From NCBI GenBank assembly GCA_963764665.1, contig CAVXTL010000027.1, positions 1-64,000 on the forward strand: a stretch of 64,000 nt of DNA, given 5' to 3'. The DNA comes from JACVRW01 sp963764665. GTDB taxonomy: Bacteria > Actinomycetota > Thermoleophilia > Solirubrobacterales > Thermoleophilaceae. The translations under genes and the position numbers were made by a program. The notes beneath the pieces were generated by a model that did no database searches, was not told the DNA's origin, and saw only the letters and a program-made list of their open reading frames with translations. This document shows, piece after piece, positions 36,317 through 45,183 of the stretch; position 1 is the stretch's first letter; each line of letters starts with the position of its first letter.

Positions 36317-36937
36317 CTACCCGTCCACGACCACCACGTCGAGGCGCCGTGGGCCGTGCACACCCTCCACGCGCTTCAGCTCGATGTCCGAGGTGGCGGA
36401 GGGTCCCGACACGAGCGTGATCGGGCGCGCCTCGCGGGCGGCCTCGGCCAGCGCCGCCACGGCGTCGGGCACGCCCGGCACCACCTGGCGGGCGTGCACG
36501 ACGCACACGTGGTGGTCCGGCACGAGCGTGAGCGCGCGCGGGCCGCAGACCGGGGACGAGTCGAGCACGATCGTCCCTGTCTCGGCCACGGCCAGGGCGC
36601 AGCCGGTGAGCACCCCGTCCACCGCGTCGAGCGCACGCGGCTCGAGCGCATGCACGCGCTCGGTGCCCGCCACCTCCCAGGAAACCCCGGGCGCCGCAGC
36701 CAGCCGGCGCGTGCCTCGCTCGCGGCAGACGTCGGCCAGCGCTTCCTCGAGCTGCGACTCCGGCACCCGCCGGACCGTGGCCTTGTACTCGGCCACCCGC
36801 TCGCAGAAGCGCGCCACCGGGTCGCCTTCCGGCGCCGTGCCCGCCAGGTGGTAGTCGCGTGGCACGTCGGGCACCTCGGGCGCCGGGCCGAGGGCCTCCC
36901 GGATCCGCGCGAGCACGTCGGTGCGGGCGTCGCTCAT
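36317..36937 (-). CDS. lutC: Lactate utilization protein C (LUD domain)
   Basis: 206 residues of the LUD family. The N-terminus MSDARTDVLARIREALG is typical. The core has AVAETGTIVLDSSPVCGPRALTLVPDHHVCVV and ITLVSGPSATSDIELKRVEGVHGPRRLDVVVVDG, the family's most conserved block. LutC works with the iron-sulphur proteins LutA and LutB in oxidation of L-lactate to pyruvate. The ATG overlaps the lutB stop (ATGA). It is the last gene of the operon. Confidence 0.93.
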   Translation of the reverse strand: MSDARTDVLARIREALGPAPEVPDVPRDYHLAGTAPEGDPVARFCERVAEYKATVRRVPESQLEEALADVCRERGTRRLAAAPGVSWEVAGTERVHALEPRALDAVDGVLTGCALAVAETGTIVLDSSPVCGPRALTLVPDHHVCVVHARQVVPGVPDAVAALAEAAREARPITLVSGPSATSDIELKRVEGVHGPRRLDVVVVDG

Positions 36938-38322
36938 CCGCGGGCCCTCCACCAGTCGCGGAAGCTCTGCGCCGGCGGCTCCGGCAGATCGCGCGACCCG
37001 GTCCACCCGCTCAGCGGCCCGAACGGGAGCCGGGTGAGAGGCCCGCGGCCGAGCCGGGCCAGGCGCTGGGCCGCCTCGTAGCGGCGGCGCGACGCGAACA
37101 CCCGGGCGAGCAGCCGGAAGGTCGCGCGCTCGCTGCGGCCACCGCCACCGGCCTCCTCGCGCACCACCCGCCCGCGCAGGTGCACCAGCACCTTCGGGAT
37201 GTCGATCTTGACGGGGCAGACCTCGTAGCACGCCCCGCACAGGCTCGAGGCGTAGGGAAGCGTGGGCGCGCTGTCGAGCCCCTCCAGCTGCGGCGTGAGG
37301 ATCGCGCCGATCGGCCCCGGATAGACGGAGCCGTAGGCGTGGCCGCCGGTGCGCGAGTAGACGGGGCAGACGTTGAGGCACGCCGAGCAGCGGATGCAGC
37401 GCAGCGCCTGGCGGCCGACCTCGTCGGCCAGCACGCGGGTGCGGCCCGCGTCGAGAAGGATCAGGTGGAACTCGCGCGGTCCGTCGCCCTCGGAGCGGAC
37501 GCCGGTCCAGATCGAGGTGTACGGGTTCATCCGCTCGCCGGTGGAGGACCGCGGCAGCAGCTGGAGCATCACCTCGAGGTCCCGCCACTCGGGGAGCACC
37601 TTCTCGATCCCCATCACCGTGACCAGGGTCTTCGGCAGGGTGGTGCAGAAGCGGCCGTTGCCCTCGGACTCGACCACGCACACCGAGCCCGTCTCGGCCA
37701 CGCCGAAGTTCGCGCCGCTCACGGCCATCGAGGCGCCGAGGAAGCGCTCGCGCAGGTAGCGGCGCGCTGTCTCCGCCAGCGCCTCCGGATCCTCGGGCAG
37801 CTGCTCGCCCTTGGCGATGGTGCGCTCGAACAGCGCGCGGATCTCCGCGCGGTTGCGGTGGATCGCCGGCACGAGGATGTGCGAGGGCCTGTCGTGGTCG
37901 AGCTGCACGATCAGCTCGGCGAGGTCCGTCTCCACGGCCTCGATGCCCTCCGCCTCGAGCGCCGCGTTCAGGCCGATCTCGTCGGTGGCGAGCGACTTGA
38001 CCTTGATCACCTCGCGCGCGCCGCGCGCGTGCGAGAGGCCGGCCACGATCGCGTTGGCCTCCGCGGCGTCGCGCGCCCAGTGCACCACGCCGCCGGCGGC
38101 GATCACGTTCCGCTCGAGGCGCTCGAGCTGCTCCGGCAGCGTGGCGAGAGCGCGCGCCTTGATGGCGGCGCCGGCGTCGCGCAGCGCCTCCCAGTCGCTC
38201 AGCTCCCCCACCACGCCGGCCCGCTTCGCCCTGATCGTCGTGGTGGCCATCCGCAGGTTGCGGCGCAGCTGGGTGTCCGCGAGAGCGGTGCGCGCGGCGC
38301 CGGGAAAGCCCTCGGTGGTCAC
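36934..38322 (-). CDS. lutB: Lactate utilization protein B (LUD domain plus 4Fe-4S)
   Basis: 462 residues. An N-terminal LUD domain (HILVPAIHRNRAEIRALFERT, GANFGVAETGSVCVVESEGNGRF) is followed by two 4Fe-4S motifs: CIRCSACLNVCPVYSRTGG and CGACYEVCPVKIDIPKVL (about 315-400). It is the electron-carrying core subunit of the LutABC system. The GTG at 38322 overlaps the lutA stop (GTGA). The start matches the family because the preceding open frame lies inside lutA. A lactate permease and a LutR-type GntR regulator were not seen nearby. Confidence 0.93.
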   Translation of the reverse strand: MTTEGFPGAARTALADTQLRRNLRMATTTIRAKRAGVVGELSDWEALRDAGAAIKARALATLPEQLERLERNVIAAGGVVHWARDAAEANAIVAGLSHARGAREVIKVKSLATDEIGLNAALEAEGIEAVETDLAELIVQLDHDRPSHILVPAIHRNRAEIRALFERTIAKGEQLPEDPEALAETARRYLRERFLGASMAVSGANFGVAETGSVCVVESEGNGRFCTTLPKTLVTVMGIEKVLPEWRDLEVMLQLLPRSSTGERMNPYTSIWTGVRSEGDGPREFHLILLDAGRTRVLADEVGRQALRCIRCSACLNVCPVYSRTGGHAYGSVYPGPIGAILTPQLEGLDSAPTLPYASSLCGACYEVCPVKIDIPKVLVHLRGRVVREEAGGGGRSERATFRLLARVFASRRRYEAAQRLARLGRGPLTRLPFGPLSGWTGSRDLPEPPAQSFRDWWRARG

Positions 38323-39047
38323 TCGGTGGCCGCCAGCACCTCTGCCAGGTGCATCGTCCGGACGCCGGTGCGCTGGCGGCGGAGCCCGCCGCCTATGTGC
38401 ATGAGGCAGGAGTTGTCGGCGGCCACGCACACCTCGGCGCGCGTGTCGAGCACCGCGCGGAGCTTGTCCGCCAGCATCGCCGTGGACACGTCCGCGTTCT
38501 TCACCGCGAACGTGCCGCCGAACCCGCAGCACTCCTCGGCGTCGGGGAGCTCGACGAGCTCGAGGCCGCGCACCGCCGCGAGCAGCCGCAGCGGCCGGTC
38601 GCCCACCTGGAGCAGGCGGGCCGAGTGGCAGGTGGGGTGGTAGGTCACCGCGTGCGGGAAGGAGGCCCCCACGTCCTCCACCCCGAGCCGGTCCACGAGC
38701 AGCTCGCTCAGCTCGACCACGCGCGGAACAAGCGCCTGAACCTCGCGCTCGAGCCCGCTGTCTCCGGCCAGGCGCGCTATGTCCGCGTACTGCTCGCGCA
38801 CCATTCCCACGCAGGAGGCGGACGGGGAGACCACCACGTCGGCCTGCCCGAACGTGTCCACGAAGCGCCGCACCAGCGGCACGGCCTCGAGCTGGTAGCC
38901 GCTGTTGGCGTGCATCTGCCCGCAGCAGGTCTGCTCCTCCGGGAAGTCCACCTGATGGCCCAGCCGCTCCAGCACCTCCACCACCGCGCGGCCGGCGCCC
39001 GGGAAGAGCGTGTCACCGATGCAGGTGATGAAGAGCGCTGCGCGCAC
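38319..39047 (-). CDS. lutA: Lactate utilization protein A (cysteine-rich CCG domain Fe-S protein)
   Basis: 242 residues with two CCG-type cysteine-rich domains: QTCCGQMHANSG, the SPSASCVGMVREQY segment, YHPTCHSARLLQVGDRP and AEECCGFGGTFAVKN. These bind a catalytic iron-sulphur cluster as in GlpC and heterodisulphide reductase. The start is GTG at 39047 (VRAALFITCIGDTLFPGAG). It is the first gene of lutABC. Twelve bases separate it from the stop of the upstream exported WD40-like gene, so the operon may be read from further upstream. Confidence 0.93.
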   Translation of the reverse strand: MRAALFITCIGDTLFPGAGRAVVEVLERLGHQVDFPEEQTCCGQMHANSGYQLEAVPLVRRFVDTFGQADVVVSPSASCVGMVREQYADIARLAGDSGLEREVQALVPRVVELSELLVDRLGVEDVGASFPHAVTYHPTCHSARLLQVGDRPLRLLAAVRGLELVELPDAEECCGFGGTFAVKNADVSTAMLADKLRAVLDTRAEVCVAADNSCLMHIGGGLRRQRTGVRTMHLAEVLAATE

Positions 39048-39058
39048 GCATCGACTCT

Positions 39059-40429
39059 CTACCCGGGCCGCAGTCGCCCGATGCGGGTCCGCTGATCGAA
39101 CACGCCGGGCGTGGCCTCCCTGGATCCGCCACAGCCCGGCTCCCTGCGCGTGTAGCCGGTGGGATCGCGCAGCAGCTCGGCCACGTCGTCGCGGATCTCG
39201 CGGTCGATGTCGGACGGGATCCCGCCGATCGTGTCCACCCCCGTCAGCCGGTCGATGATCCCGGCGCGGAGTCGCCGCATAACGCAGCTCTGGTCCACGC
39301 GCACATCCGGCGGGTAGCGGTTCTCCGTCCAGAGCAGCCGCCTGCCCGCGGGGTCCCACGCGAACTCGGGCACGATCCAGCCGCGCTCGCCGGTGCGCGT
39401 GAGGCGCTGCGGGCGGCCGAGCGGGCTCACTCGGGCGCGCCGCCCGCTCCAGCGGAGCCGCTGCGACCAGAGGTCCGTGGCCTGGCCCAGCACCGGCTGG
39501 AGGAAGCTGTCGCTGAACACCGAGAGCACCAGCAGGTAGTCGAAGCGAGCCGGCAGCTCGAGGAAGCGCGCCACGCGCGACCAGTCTTCGTACGCGCCGT
39601 GGAGTCGGCGCGACGACATGAAGATCACGCGGTCCATGTCCGGCGTGAACACCGCCTGCTCGTCCCACGCGGGATTGCGGGTGAGCCGCGACGGGCGGCA
39701 GCGCCCGCGCGACGGATCGGGCAGGCGGCAGAAGAACAGCTCCGGGTCGATGGCGGTGCCGGTGGTCTCCGTGTAGAGGAAGCCGGAGCCGTCGGGCGCC
39801 CACCACTGCGTCTCGTACCAGTGCCCGTTTCCGGGGCGCACCACGTGGTCGTCCACGAGGCGCGGCCCGCCCGGGCCGTTCGGGTCGAAGCGCGCCACGT
39901 GGATCTCGGAGCGGCCTTTCCCGCCGGCCTGAGCGTTCCAGTTGAGCTCGGTCCAGGCGATGTGGCGGCCGTCGGGCGACCAGTAGGCGTGGAAGTTGTC
40001 GCTGAACTCCGGGCCGCGCGTGAGGTTGGTGCGGCGCCTTCCGTCGCGCGTCATCACCCAGACGTCCGAGCCGATCCCCCCGAACCCGGCGCCGCCGAGC
40101 CTGACGGCGCGCCCGTTCCAGGAGTGGAAGAGGATCCACGGCCCGCGCGGCTGCACCACCGGCACCTGGTTGGGCCCGTCGAGGCCGCAGGTGAGGCAGC
40201 GCCGCCCGCGTCCGTCGAGGCGCGCCCGGTAGATGTGCACCTGGCCGTCGGCGCCCTCGTCGCGTCCCACCGGGTCGTGGTAGACCACGTGCCCCCGGTC
40301 GAGCCAGTCGGGGGCCTGTCCGAGCAGGTACGGGTTGGCGCGCACGTCGAGGCGGTCCGGAGACGCTGCTGAAGCGGTGCCGGCGAGACAAGCGAGGCAG
40401 GCGAGCGTGAACGTGAGCGTGGCGCGCAT
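39059..40429 (-). CDS. Exported TolB/PD40-type beta-propeller protein
   Basis: 456 residues. A signal peptide (RATLTFTLACLACLAGTASA) is followed by WD40-like PD40 blades: FSDNFHAYWSPDGRHIAWTELN, YETQWWAPDGSGFLYTETTG, WDEQAVFTPDMDRVIFMSSRR and VPEFAWDPAGRRLLWTENR. It lacks a peptidase domain, so it is a binding or scaffolding propeller, not a prolyl oligopeptidase. Several Cys pairs (CLTCGLDG) fit an extracytoplasmic location. The start ATG at 40429 is confirmed by the signal peptide. It is divergent from the esterase gene at 40469. Confidence 0.78.
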   Translation of the reverse strand: MRATLTFTLACLACLAGTASAASPDRLDVRANPYLLGQAPDWLDRGHVVYHDPVGRDEGADGQVHIYRARLDGRGRRCLTCGLDGPNQVPVVQPRGPWILFHSWNGRAVRLGGAGFGGIGSDVWVMTRDGRRRTNLTRGPEFSDNFHAYWSPDGRHIAWTELNWNAQAGGKGRSEIHVARFDPNGPGGPRLVDDHVVRPGNGHWYETQWWAPDGSGFLYTETTGTAIDPELFFCRLPDPSRGRCRPSRLTRNPAWDEQAVFTPDMDRVIFMSSRRLHGAYEDWSRVARFLELPARFDYLLVLSVFSDSFLQPVLGQATDLWSQRLRWSGRRARVSPLGRPQRLTRTGERGWIVPEFAWDPAGRRLLWTENRYPPDVRVDQSCVMRRLRAGIIDRLTGVDTIGGIPSDIDREIRDDVAELLRDPTGYTRREPGCGGSREATPGVFDQRTRIGRLRPG

Positions 40430-40468
40430 CGTCGGCGCGAGCCTCTCACAAGCCGATAGGTTGCGCCG

Positions 40469-41740
40469 GTGAGGAGGTGGGCGACCGCCGCGCTGATTGC
40501 AACGGTGGCAGCCCTGCTCGCCGCCCCTGCAGCCGAGGCCGCCCGCGGCGGCATCGACGTCGTGGGCAAGCGCCGGTTGAGCGACCGCCTGGTCCAGCTG
40601 ACGCTCAGCAGCGATCTCCTGGCCGAGCGCACCCACGTGCGCGTGCTGCTGCCGCGCGGCTATGCCCGCTCCGAGCGGCGCTACCCGGTGCTCTACCTCC
40701 TGCACGGCGGCTTCGACGACTACCGCAGCTGGACTCGTATGGGCGACGCCGCGGCGCTCACCGCGGGGCTGCCGCTGATCGTGGTGATGCCGGACACCGG
40801 GCCGCTCGGCGGCTACGTGGACTGGTGGCACGGCGAGCCCTGGGAGACGTTCCACATCACCCGGCTGGTCCCGTGGGTGGACCGCTCCTACCGCACGGTC
40901 GCGCGGCGCGGCGGCCGGGCTCTGGCCGGGCTGTCCATGGGCGGGTTCGGCGCGCTCGGCTACGCCGCGCGCCACCCGGACCGGTTTGCCGCCGCCGCCG
41001 GCTTCTCCGCCGCGGTCGACTCGACCGAACCCGCGATCCAGGCCCTCACCCCGCCCGGCACCTACGGGCCGTTCGCCACCCAGGAGATCCGCTGGCGCGG
41101 GAGGAACCCCGTGGACCTGGCCGCCAACCTCCGCGGCCTCCGGCTCACCATGCGCACCGGCAACGGCAGTCCCGGCGGCCCGTTCGGCGGCGGCGACGGT
41201 GTCGAGTACGTGGTGCACAAGGCGAGCGCGGCGCTCCACGGTCGCCTCGTCGCGCTGGGGATCCCGCACGTGTGGGACGACTACGGGCCGGGCGGGCACC
41301 TCTGGCCGTACTGGCGCCGGAGCCTGCGCCGGACGCTGCCGTGGCTGATGAAGGGCTTCGCGCATCCACCGAGGCCGCCGGCACGGTTCAGCTACCGGAC
41401 GATCGAGCCTCAGTACGTGGTCCACGGGTGGCGTGTCCGGATCGAGCGGCCGGCGCTCGAGTGGAGCGAGCTGAGCGGCGCGGGCCGGCGCGGCTTCTCG
41501 CTCACCGGCAGCGGTCGCGCGCGTGTGACGAGCGCCCGGCTCTTCGAGCCGGGAACGGCGGTGCTCGCCACGATCCGCCGGAGGGGTGGCGGCGTGCGGA
41601 GCGAGCGCCTGACGGCGGATGGCGCCGGCCGCGTGAAGGTGAGGCTAAAGCTGGGTCCGGGAAACGCGGCGCAGCAGTACACGCCCGGCGCACGCACGCT
41701 GAGCCACCGAGCGCGCGTGCGCCTGCGCCCGGCTGCCTAG
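40469..41740 (+). CDS. Secreted esterase, S-formylglutathione hydrolase/antigen 85-like
   Basis: 423 residues. The signal peptide is WATAALIATVAALLAAPAAEA. The alpha/beta hydrolase of the esterase D/mycolyltransferase type has RRYPVLYLLHGGFDDYRSW, the nucleophile elbow AGLSMGGFGALGYAARHPD and the late His in YGPGGHLWPYW. About 120 extra C-terminal residues form a beta-rich domain (YVVHGWRVRIERPALEWSELSGAG...LTGSGRARVTSARLF), perhaps carbohydrate- or wall-binding. The start is GTG at 40469. It probably acts on acyl esters outside the cell. It is convergent with the GH94-like gene. Confidence 0.84.
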   Translation: MRRWATAALIATVAALLAAPAAEAARGGIDVVGKRRLSDRLVQLTLSSDLLAERTHVRVLLPRGYARSERRYPVLYLLHGGFDDYRSWTRMGDAAALTAGLPLIVVMPDTGPLGGYVDWWHGEPWETFHITRLVPWVDRSYRTVARRGGRALAGLSMGGFGALGYAARHPDRFAAAAGFSAAVDSTEPAIQALTPPGTYGPFATQEIRWRGRNPVDLAANLRGLRLTMRTGNGSPGGPFGGGDGVEYVVHKASAALHGRLVALGIPHVWDDYGPGGHLWPYWRRSLRRTLPWLMKGFAHPPRPPARFSYRTIEPQYVVHGWRVRIERPALEWSELSGAGRRGFSLTGSGRARVTSARLFEPGTAVLATIRRRGGGVRSERLTADGAGRVKVRLKLGPGNAAQQYTPGARTLSHRARVRLRPAA

Positions 41741-41762
41741 CCCCCCGAGCCCTCCCCCGCCC

Positions 41763-44396
41763 TCAGCGGGCCGTGACCGCGAAGTCCGCCGCGCGCCCGG
41801 CGCGCGTGGGCAGCCGGAAGCGCACCAGGCCCGCCCGGACCGTCGAGCGCACCCGCCGGCCCTCCACCCAGGCGGTCACCGGGCCGCGGCCGGGGCGTGC
41901 CACCTCGATCGTCAGCGGCCCGCCGGCCGACGGCCGAACGTAGCCGCGCACAGAGCCGGGACGCACCTCGATCCCCACGCGCGGCAGGCGCAGCGAGAAC
42001 CGCCGCAGCGGCAGTCGCGGGGTGAAGCGGTAGCCCCGCGCCGTGGGCGTGATGCCGGCCAGGCGGGTTGTGGCGTAGAGCGTCCAGGCGGGCTGGTGCA
42101 TGATCTGGCCGGCGTAGGTGTGGTCGAGGTCGATGCCGCAGTCGCCGGGGTCCTCGGCGAACCAGGCGTTGCAGGCGTCGTCGATCGACAGCACGCCGTT
42201 CCAGCGCCGCGGGAACGCCGCCGCGTGCGCCGCCAGGGTGTTGCGCTCGAGCTCATCGAGCGCGTAGGTGCCCGCCCGCGGCACCAATCCGTCAAGCTCG
42301 CCCAGCGCCCACGTGAGCCACCCGTTGATCGCGTACCAGACCCCGCCCACGAACACCGCGTTCCCGCCGCCGATCCCGGGCCCGCCCTTGAGCTCGCCTA
42401 CCTGCGGGTCCGCCGCCGCCGGTGACATCGAGGAGCCGATCCGTGCGGGGCCGCCGAGCGCGGCCGGAGCGCCCACTCCGGTGAGGAAGCGCCGGATGGC
42501 CGCCACGAGCGTGCGCGCCTGACGGCGGTCGGGGACCCCCGCGAGGATGTTCCAGGGCTGCGGCTCGCCGAAGATCACGCCTGTGCCGATCCTCCGCTCG
42601 CCCCCGTAGCCGCGGGTGTACCAGCGCCCGGCCCACTCGCCGCGCTGGACCGCCCGGAGCGCCTGCCCGCGGCGGCGCAGCAGCGTCGCGAAGGCGCGGT
42701 CGCCGCGTGCGTCCGCCAACTCGGCCAGCCGTGGATAGACGTAGGCCAGCTGGGCCGACACGAGCGTGGACTCGTCCATCTCCAGGAACGCGCCCGAGAA
42801 GTCCGACCAGTCGCCGGTCGAGGTGGTGCGATAGCCGCCGTGCGGGCCGCGCAGGGACTCCTGGTGGGCGTAGGCCAGCTTCAGGTGGCGCCAGAGTGAC
42901 GCCCTGCCCGCGCCGCGGAACGGCACCTGCCGGTCGAACACCTCCAGGTCGCGCGTGGCCAGGCCGTACTCGGCCGCCGACCACAGGAGCCAGAGGTCCA
43001 TGTCGTTCGACGGCGGCAGCTCGGCCGGGCGGCATAGCGACTGCGTGCCGTAGGGGATCTGGCCGCCGCCGGCGGGCTGCTGGCGGGCCGAGTACAGCAG
43101 CACGTCGCGGGCCAGCGCGGGCGCTCCGTAGATCATCGGGAGCATGTGCTGGAGCGGGTCGCGGAAGGCGATCTGGTCGCCGAACCCGCCGTACTGGTAG
43201 TAGCCGCCCTGGGAGATCACGTGGTTGCCCGCACACTCCTCGTAGGTGGTGCCCGAGCGCACCGTGTACGCCGCCCATTGGAGCTCGCGCGCGAGCCAGT
43301 CGCGCCGCGGCCCCAGGCTGGCCTGCGGCAGCCAGCGGGCCCAGCGCCGCTGGCTGCGCTCGAGCGGCCGGCGCGCCGAGCGCCAGCGCGCCACCAGCGC
43401 CGGGATCGCCCGCGGCTGAGCCGCGCCGTACGCGTAGCGGAGCCTGACCCTGGCGCCGGGCGCCAGCCGCAGCGGCGCGCGCAGCGCGAGGAGCGTGCGC
43501 CCAACCTGGCCGGGGGGCACGGCGGCCGCCGGCGATCCGTCCAGCCGGTCCGCGGCCACGGCCGCGGGCGCGCCGCGGCCCCCGGCGCCGAAGAAGCGCG
43601 TGGCGTCGGTGGCGTGGCCCGCCACCGGGCCGCGCAGGGCGGCGGCGAAGATCCGCAGCGGCCGGCGGTCGGCGCCCTCGGCCGCCTGGCCGACCGACAG
43701 GATGCGCCGCCGCCCGTCCCAGCTCGGCACCCCGAGGCCGCGCGGGCGGCCGGTGGACGGCTCCCACGGGTTCACGCCCCAGTACTCGAACCAGCTGGCC
43801 CTCCGCGTCCTGGGGGTGGTGTTGCGGATGGTCACGTCGTGGAGCAGCACGGGGTCGTCGCCGAACGGCGCGTACACGTGCTCCTCCACAGCCAGCCCGG
43901 CGGCGGAGAGCGAGCGCCGCGAATAGCCCGCTCCGAACACGCGCTCGGTGCGCGCGCCGCGCGGCCGGTCCGCGTAGAGCGTGCTGATCGTCCGGCCGCC
44001 GGCGCGCAGATACCCGAAGCCGCCGGCGTACTGGCCGTCGGCGGCCGAGTAGCGGTTCACCCACTCGTACACCCGGTCCTGGCTCCACAGCTGCGTGTAG
44101 CCGTGGTTGTAGGCGTTGGCCACCACGTGGTCGTTGCCGAGCTGCGACCAGGCGTCGGTGGGGTCGACCACGTCCTCCAGCTCGGGCCGGCGTGCACGCG
44201 GGTCGCGTGCCTCGTCGATCCGGTAGCGATAGGCAGGCAGGCCGAAGCGGTCGGTGAACCAGCGCCCGAACACGCCGCTCCCGTAGGTCGAGGAGATGTC
44301 CACGCGGGCGCGCTCGCCGGACAGCGGAGCGGGCGCCGCCTGCGCGGCGGCCGGCAGCGCCGCGAGCAGGATCAGGAACGTCGCGGCCCTACGCAG
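41763..44396 (-). CDS. Exported GH94-like glycoside phosphorylase/hydrolase family protein
   Basis: A large protein (846 residues from GTG 44303; 877 from 44396). An N-terminal beta-sandwich (GYTQLWSQDRVYEWVN, AGGFGYLRAGGRTISTLY) resembles that of cellobiose phosphorylases. The helical barrel has GGFGDQIAFRDPLQHMLPMIYG, NDMDLWLLWSAAEYG (candidate catalytic Asp) and NGWLTWALGELDGLVPRAGTYALDELERNT. It is thus GH94-like; activity is unknown. Between 44303 and 44396 the same frame encodes a clear signal peptide (RRAATFLILLAALPAAAQAAP) but has no ATG, GTG or TTG start. The first usable codon is a CTG at 44396, eight bases into the end of the hydrolase gene. I take this rare start as likely. Confidence 0.72.
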   Translation of the reverse strand: MRRAATFLILLAALPAAAQAAPAPLSGERARVDISSTYGSGVFGRWFTDRFGLPAYRYRIDEARDPRARRPELEDVVDPTDAWSQLGNDHVVANAYNHGYTQLWSQDRVYEWVNRYSAADGQYAGGFGYLRAGGRTISTLYADRPRGARTERVFGAGYSRRSLSAAGLAVEEHVYAPFGDDPVLLHDVTIRNTTPRTRRASWFEYWGVNPWEPSTGRPRGLGVPSWDGRRRILSVGQAAEGADRRPLRIFAAALRGPVAGHATDATRFFGAGGRGAPAAVAADRLDGSPAAAVPPGQVGRTLLALRAPLRLAPGARVRLRYAYGAAQPRAIPALVARWRSARRPLERSQRRWARWLPQASLGPRRDWLARELQWAAYTVRSGTTYEECAGNHVISQGGYYQYGGFGDQIAFRDPLQHMLPMIYGAPALARDVLLYSARQQPAGGGQIPYGTQSLCRPAELPPSNDMDLWLLWSAAEYGLATRDLEVFDRQVPFRGAGRASLWRHLKLAYAHQESLRGPHGGYRTTSTGDWSDFSGAFLEMDESTLVSAQLAYVYPRLAELADARGDRAFATLLRRRGQALRAVQRGEWAGRWYTRGYGGERRIGTGVIFGEPQPWNILAGVPDRRQARTLVAAIRRFLTGVGAPAALGGPARIGSSMSPAAADPQVGELKGGPGIGGGNAVFVGGVWYAINGWLTWALGELDGLVPRAGTYALDELERNTLAAHAAAFPRRWNGVLSIDDACNAWFAEDPGDCGIDLDHTYAGQIMHQPAWTLYATTRLAGITPTARGYRFTPRLPLRRFSLRLPRVGIEVRPGSVRGYVRPSAGGPLTIEVARPGRGPVTAWVEGRRVRSTVRAGLVRFRLPTRAGRAADFAVTAR

Positions 44397-45183
44397 CGCG
44401 CACCGCCCCCGTGCCGCGGAGCATCGCCCCGGCCACCACCTCGGGATCGTCGTAGAAGGGAGTGTGGCCGAGGCCCGTGAGGGTCACGTGGTGCGCATCG
44501 GGCAGCGCCCGGCGCGCGCGCGGCGCCTGCCGCCCGAAGAGCAGCACCCGGTCGCGGCTGCCCCATGCCACGGTGACGGGCACGTGGCGGAGCTCCTCTC
44601 CGTTGCGGAACACGTAGCCGTGGAAGGCCGCCAGCGCCGCCGAGAAGGCAGGCGCCGCCCAGAAGTCCTCGAGCGTGGAGCGAGCGTCCGCAGCGGGGAT
44701 GCGCCAGGGGCGGGCGAAGATGTGCCCCATGAGGAGCACTCGGCCGGCGCCCACGCCCGTCAGCGGCAGGACGCTCCTGCGCACTGGGGCGGGGACGTCG
44801 TGCGAGATCCCGAGCACGAGCTGGCTGAAGCGGCGCTCGCGCGGAGTCCAGAACCCCACGGGCGAGATCGCGGTGGCCGAGGCGACCGCCCCCCGGCGCG
44901 CCAGCTCGAGCACGATGCCGCCGCCCATCGAGTTGCCCGCCACGTGCGGTCGCCGCAGCCCGAGCTCCTCGAAGAAGCGCTCGAAGGCGTCCGCAAGCGC
45001 GAACACCGTCGGCGCCACGCCGGGGTCGAGCGACGGCGAGCGCCCGAAGCCCGGGACATCGGCAGCGATCACGTCGTGGTGCTCGGCCAGTGCGTCGATC
45101 ACGGGCTCCCACACCTGCCAGCGGGAGCCGATGCCGTGGATCAGCACGAGCGGCTCGCCGGCGCCGCGCCGGTGGTGGTTCAC
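44389..45183 (-). CDS. Alpha/beta hydrolase (esterase) of the BVMO operon
   Basis: 264 residues. The classic alpha/beta fold shows EPLVLIHGIGSRWQVWEPVIDAL (oxyanion loop), the nucleophile elbow GNSMGGG, Asp in AWGSRDRVLL and His in GLGHTPFYDD. The GTG at 45183 overlaps the stop of the monooxygenase gene (GTGA). Being directly coupled to a Baeyer-Villiger enzyme, it is a good candidate to hydrolyse the ester or lactone product. A paralogue lies at 61267-62100 with the same phrases (LHGIGAELCVWEPVLDPL), so the role is not certain. Confidence 0.87.
   Translation of the reverse strand: MNHHRRGAGEPLVLIHGIGSRWQVWEPVIDALAEHHDVIAADVPGFGRSPSLDPGVAPTVFALADAFERFFEELGLRRPHVAGNSMGGGIVLELARRGAVASATAISPVGFWTPRERRFSQLVLGISHDVPAPVRRSVLPLTGVGAGRVLLMGHIFARPWRIPAADARSTLEDFWAAPAFSAALAAFHGYVFRNGEELRHVPVTVAWGSRDRVLLFGRQAPRARRALPDAHHVTLTGLGHTPFYDDPEVVAGAMLRGTGAVRAA

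Noticed and set aside
33457..36363. A 968-residue open frame on the minus strand
   Set aside because: It strings together part of S51 copy 2, S51 copy 1 and an out-of-frame reading of the lipase-like gene. It is a product of frameshifts and high GC, not one gene.
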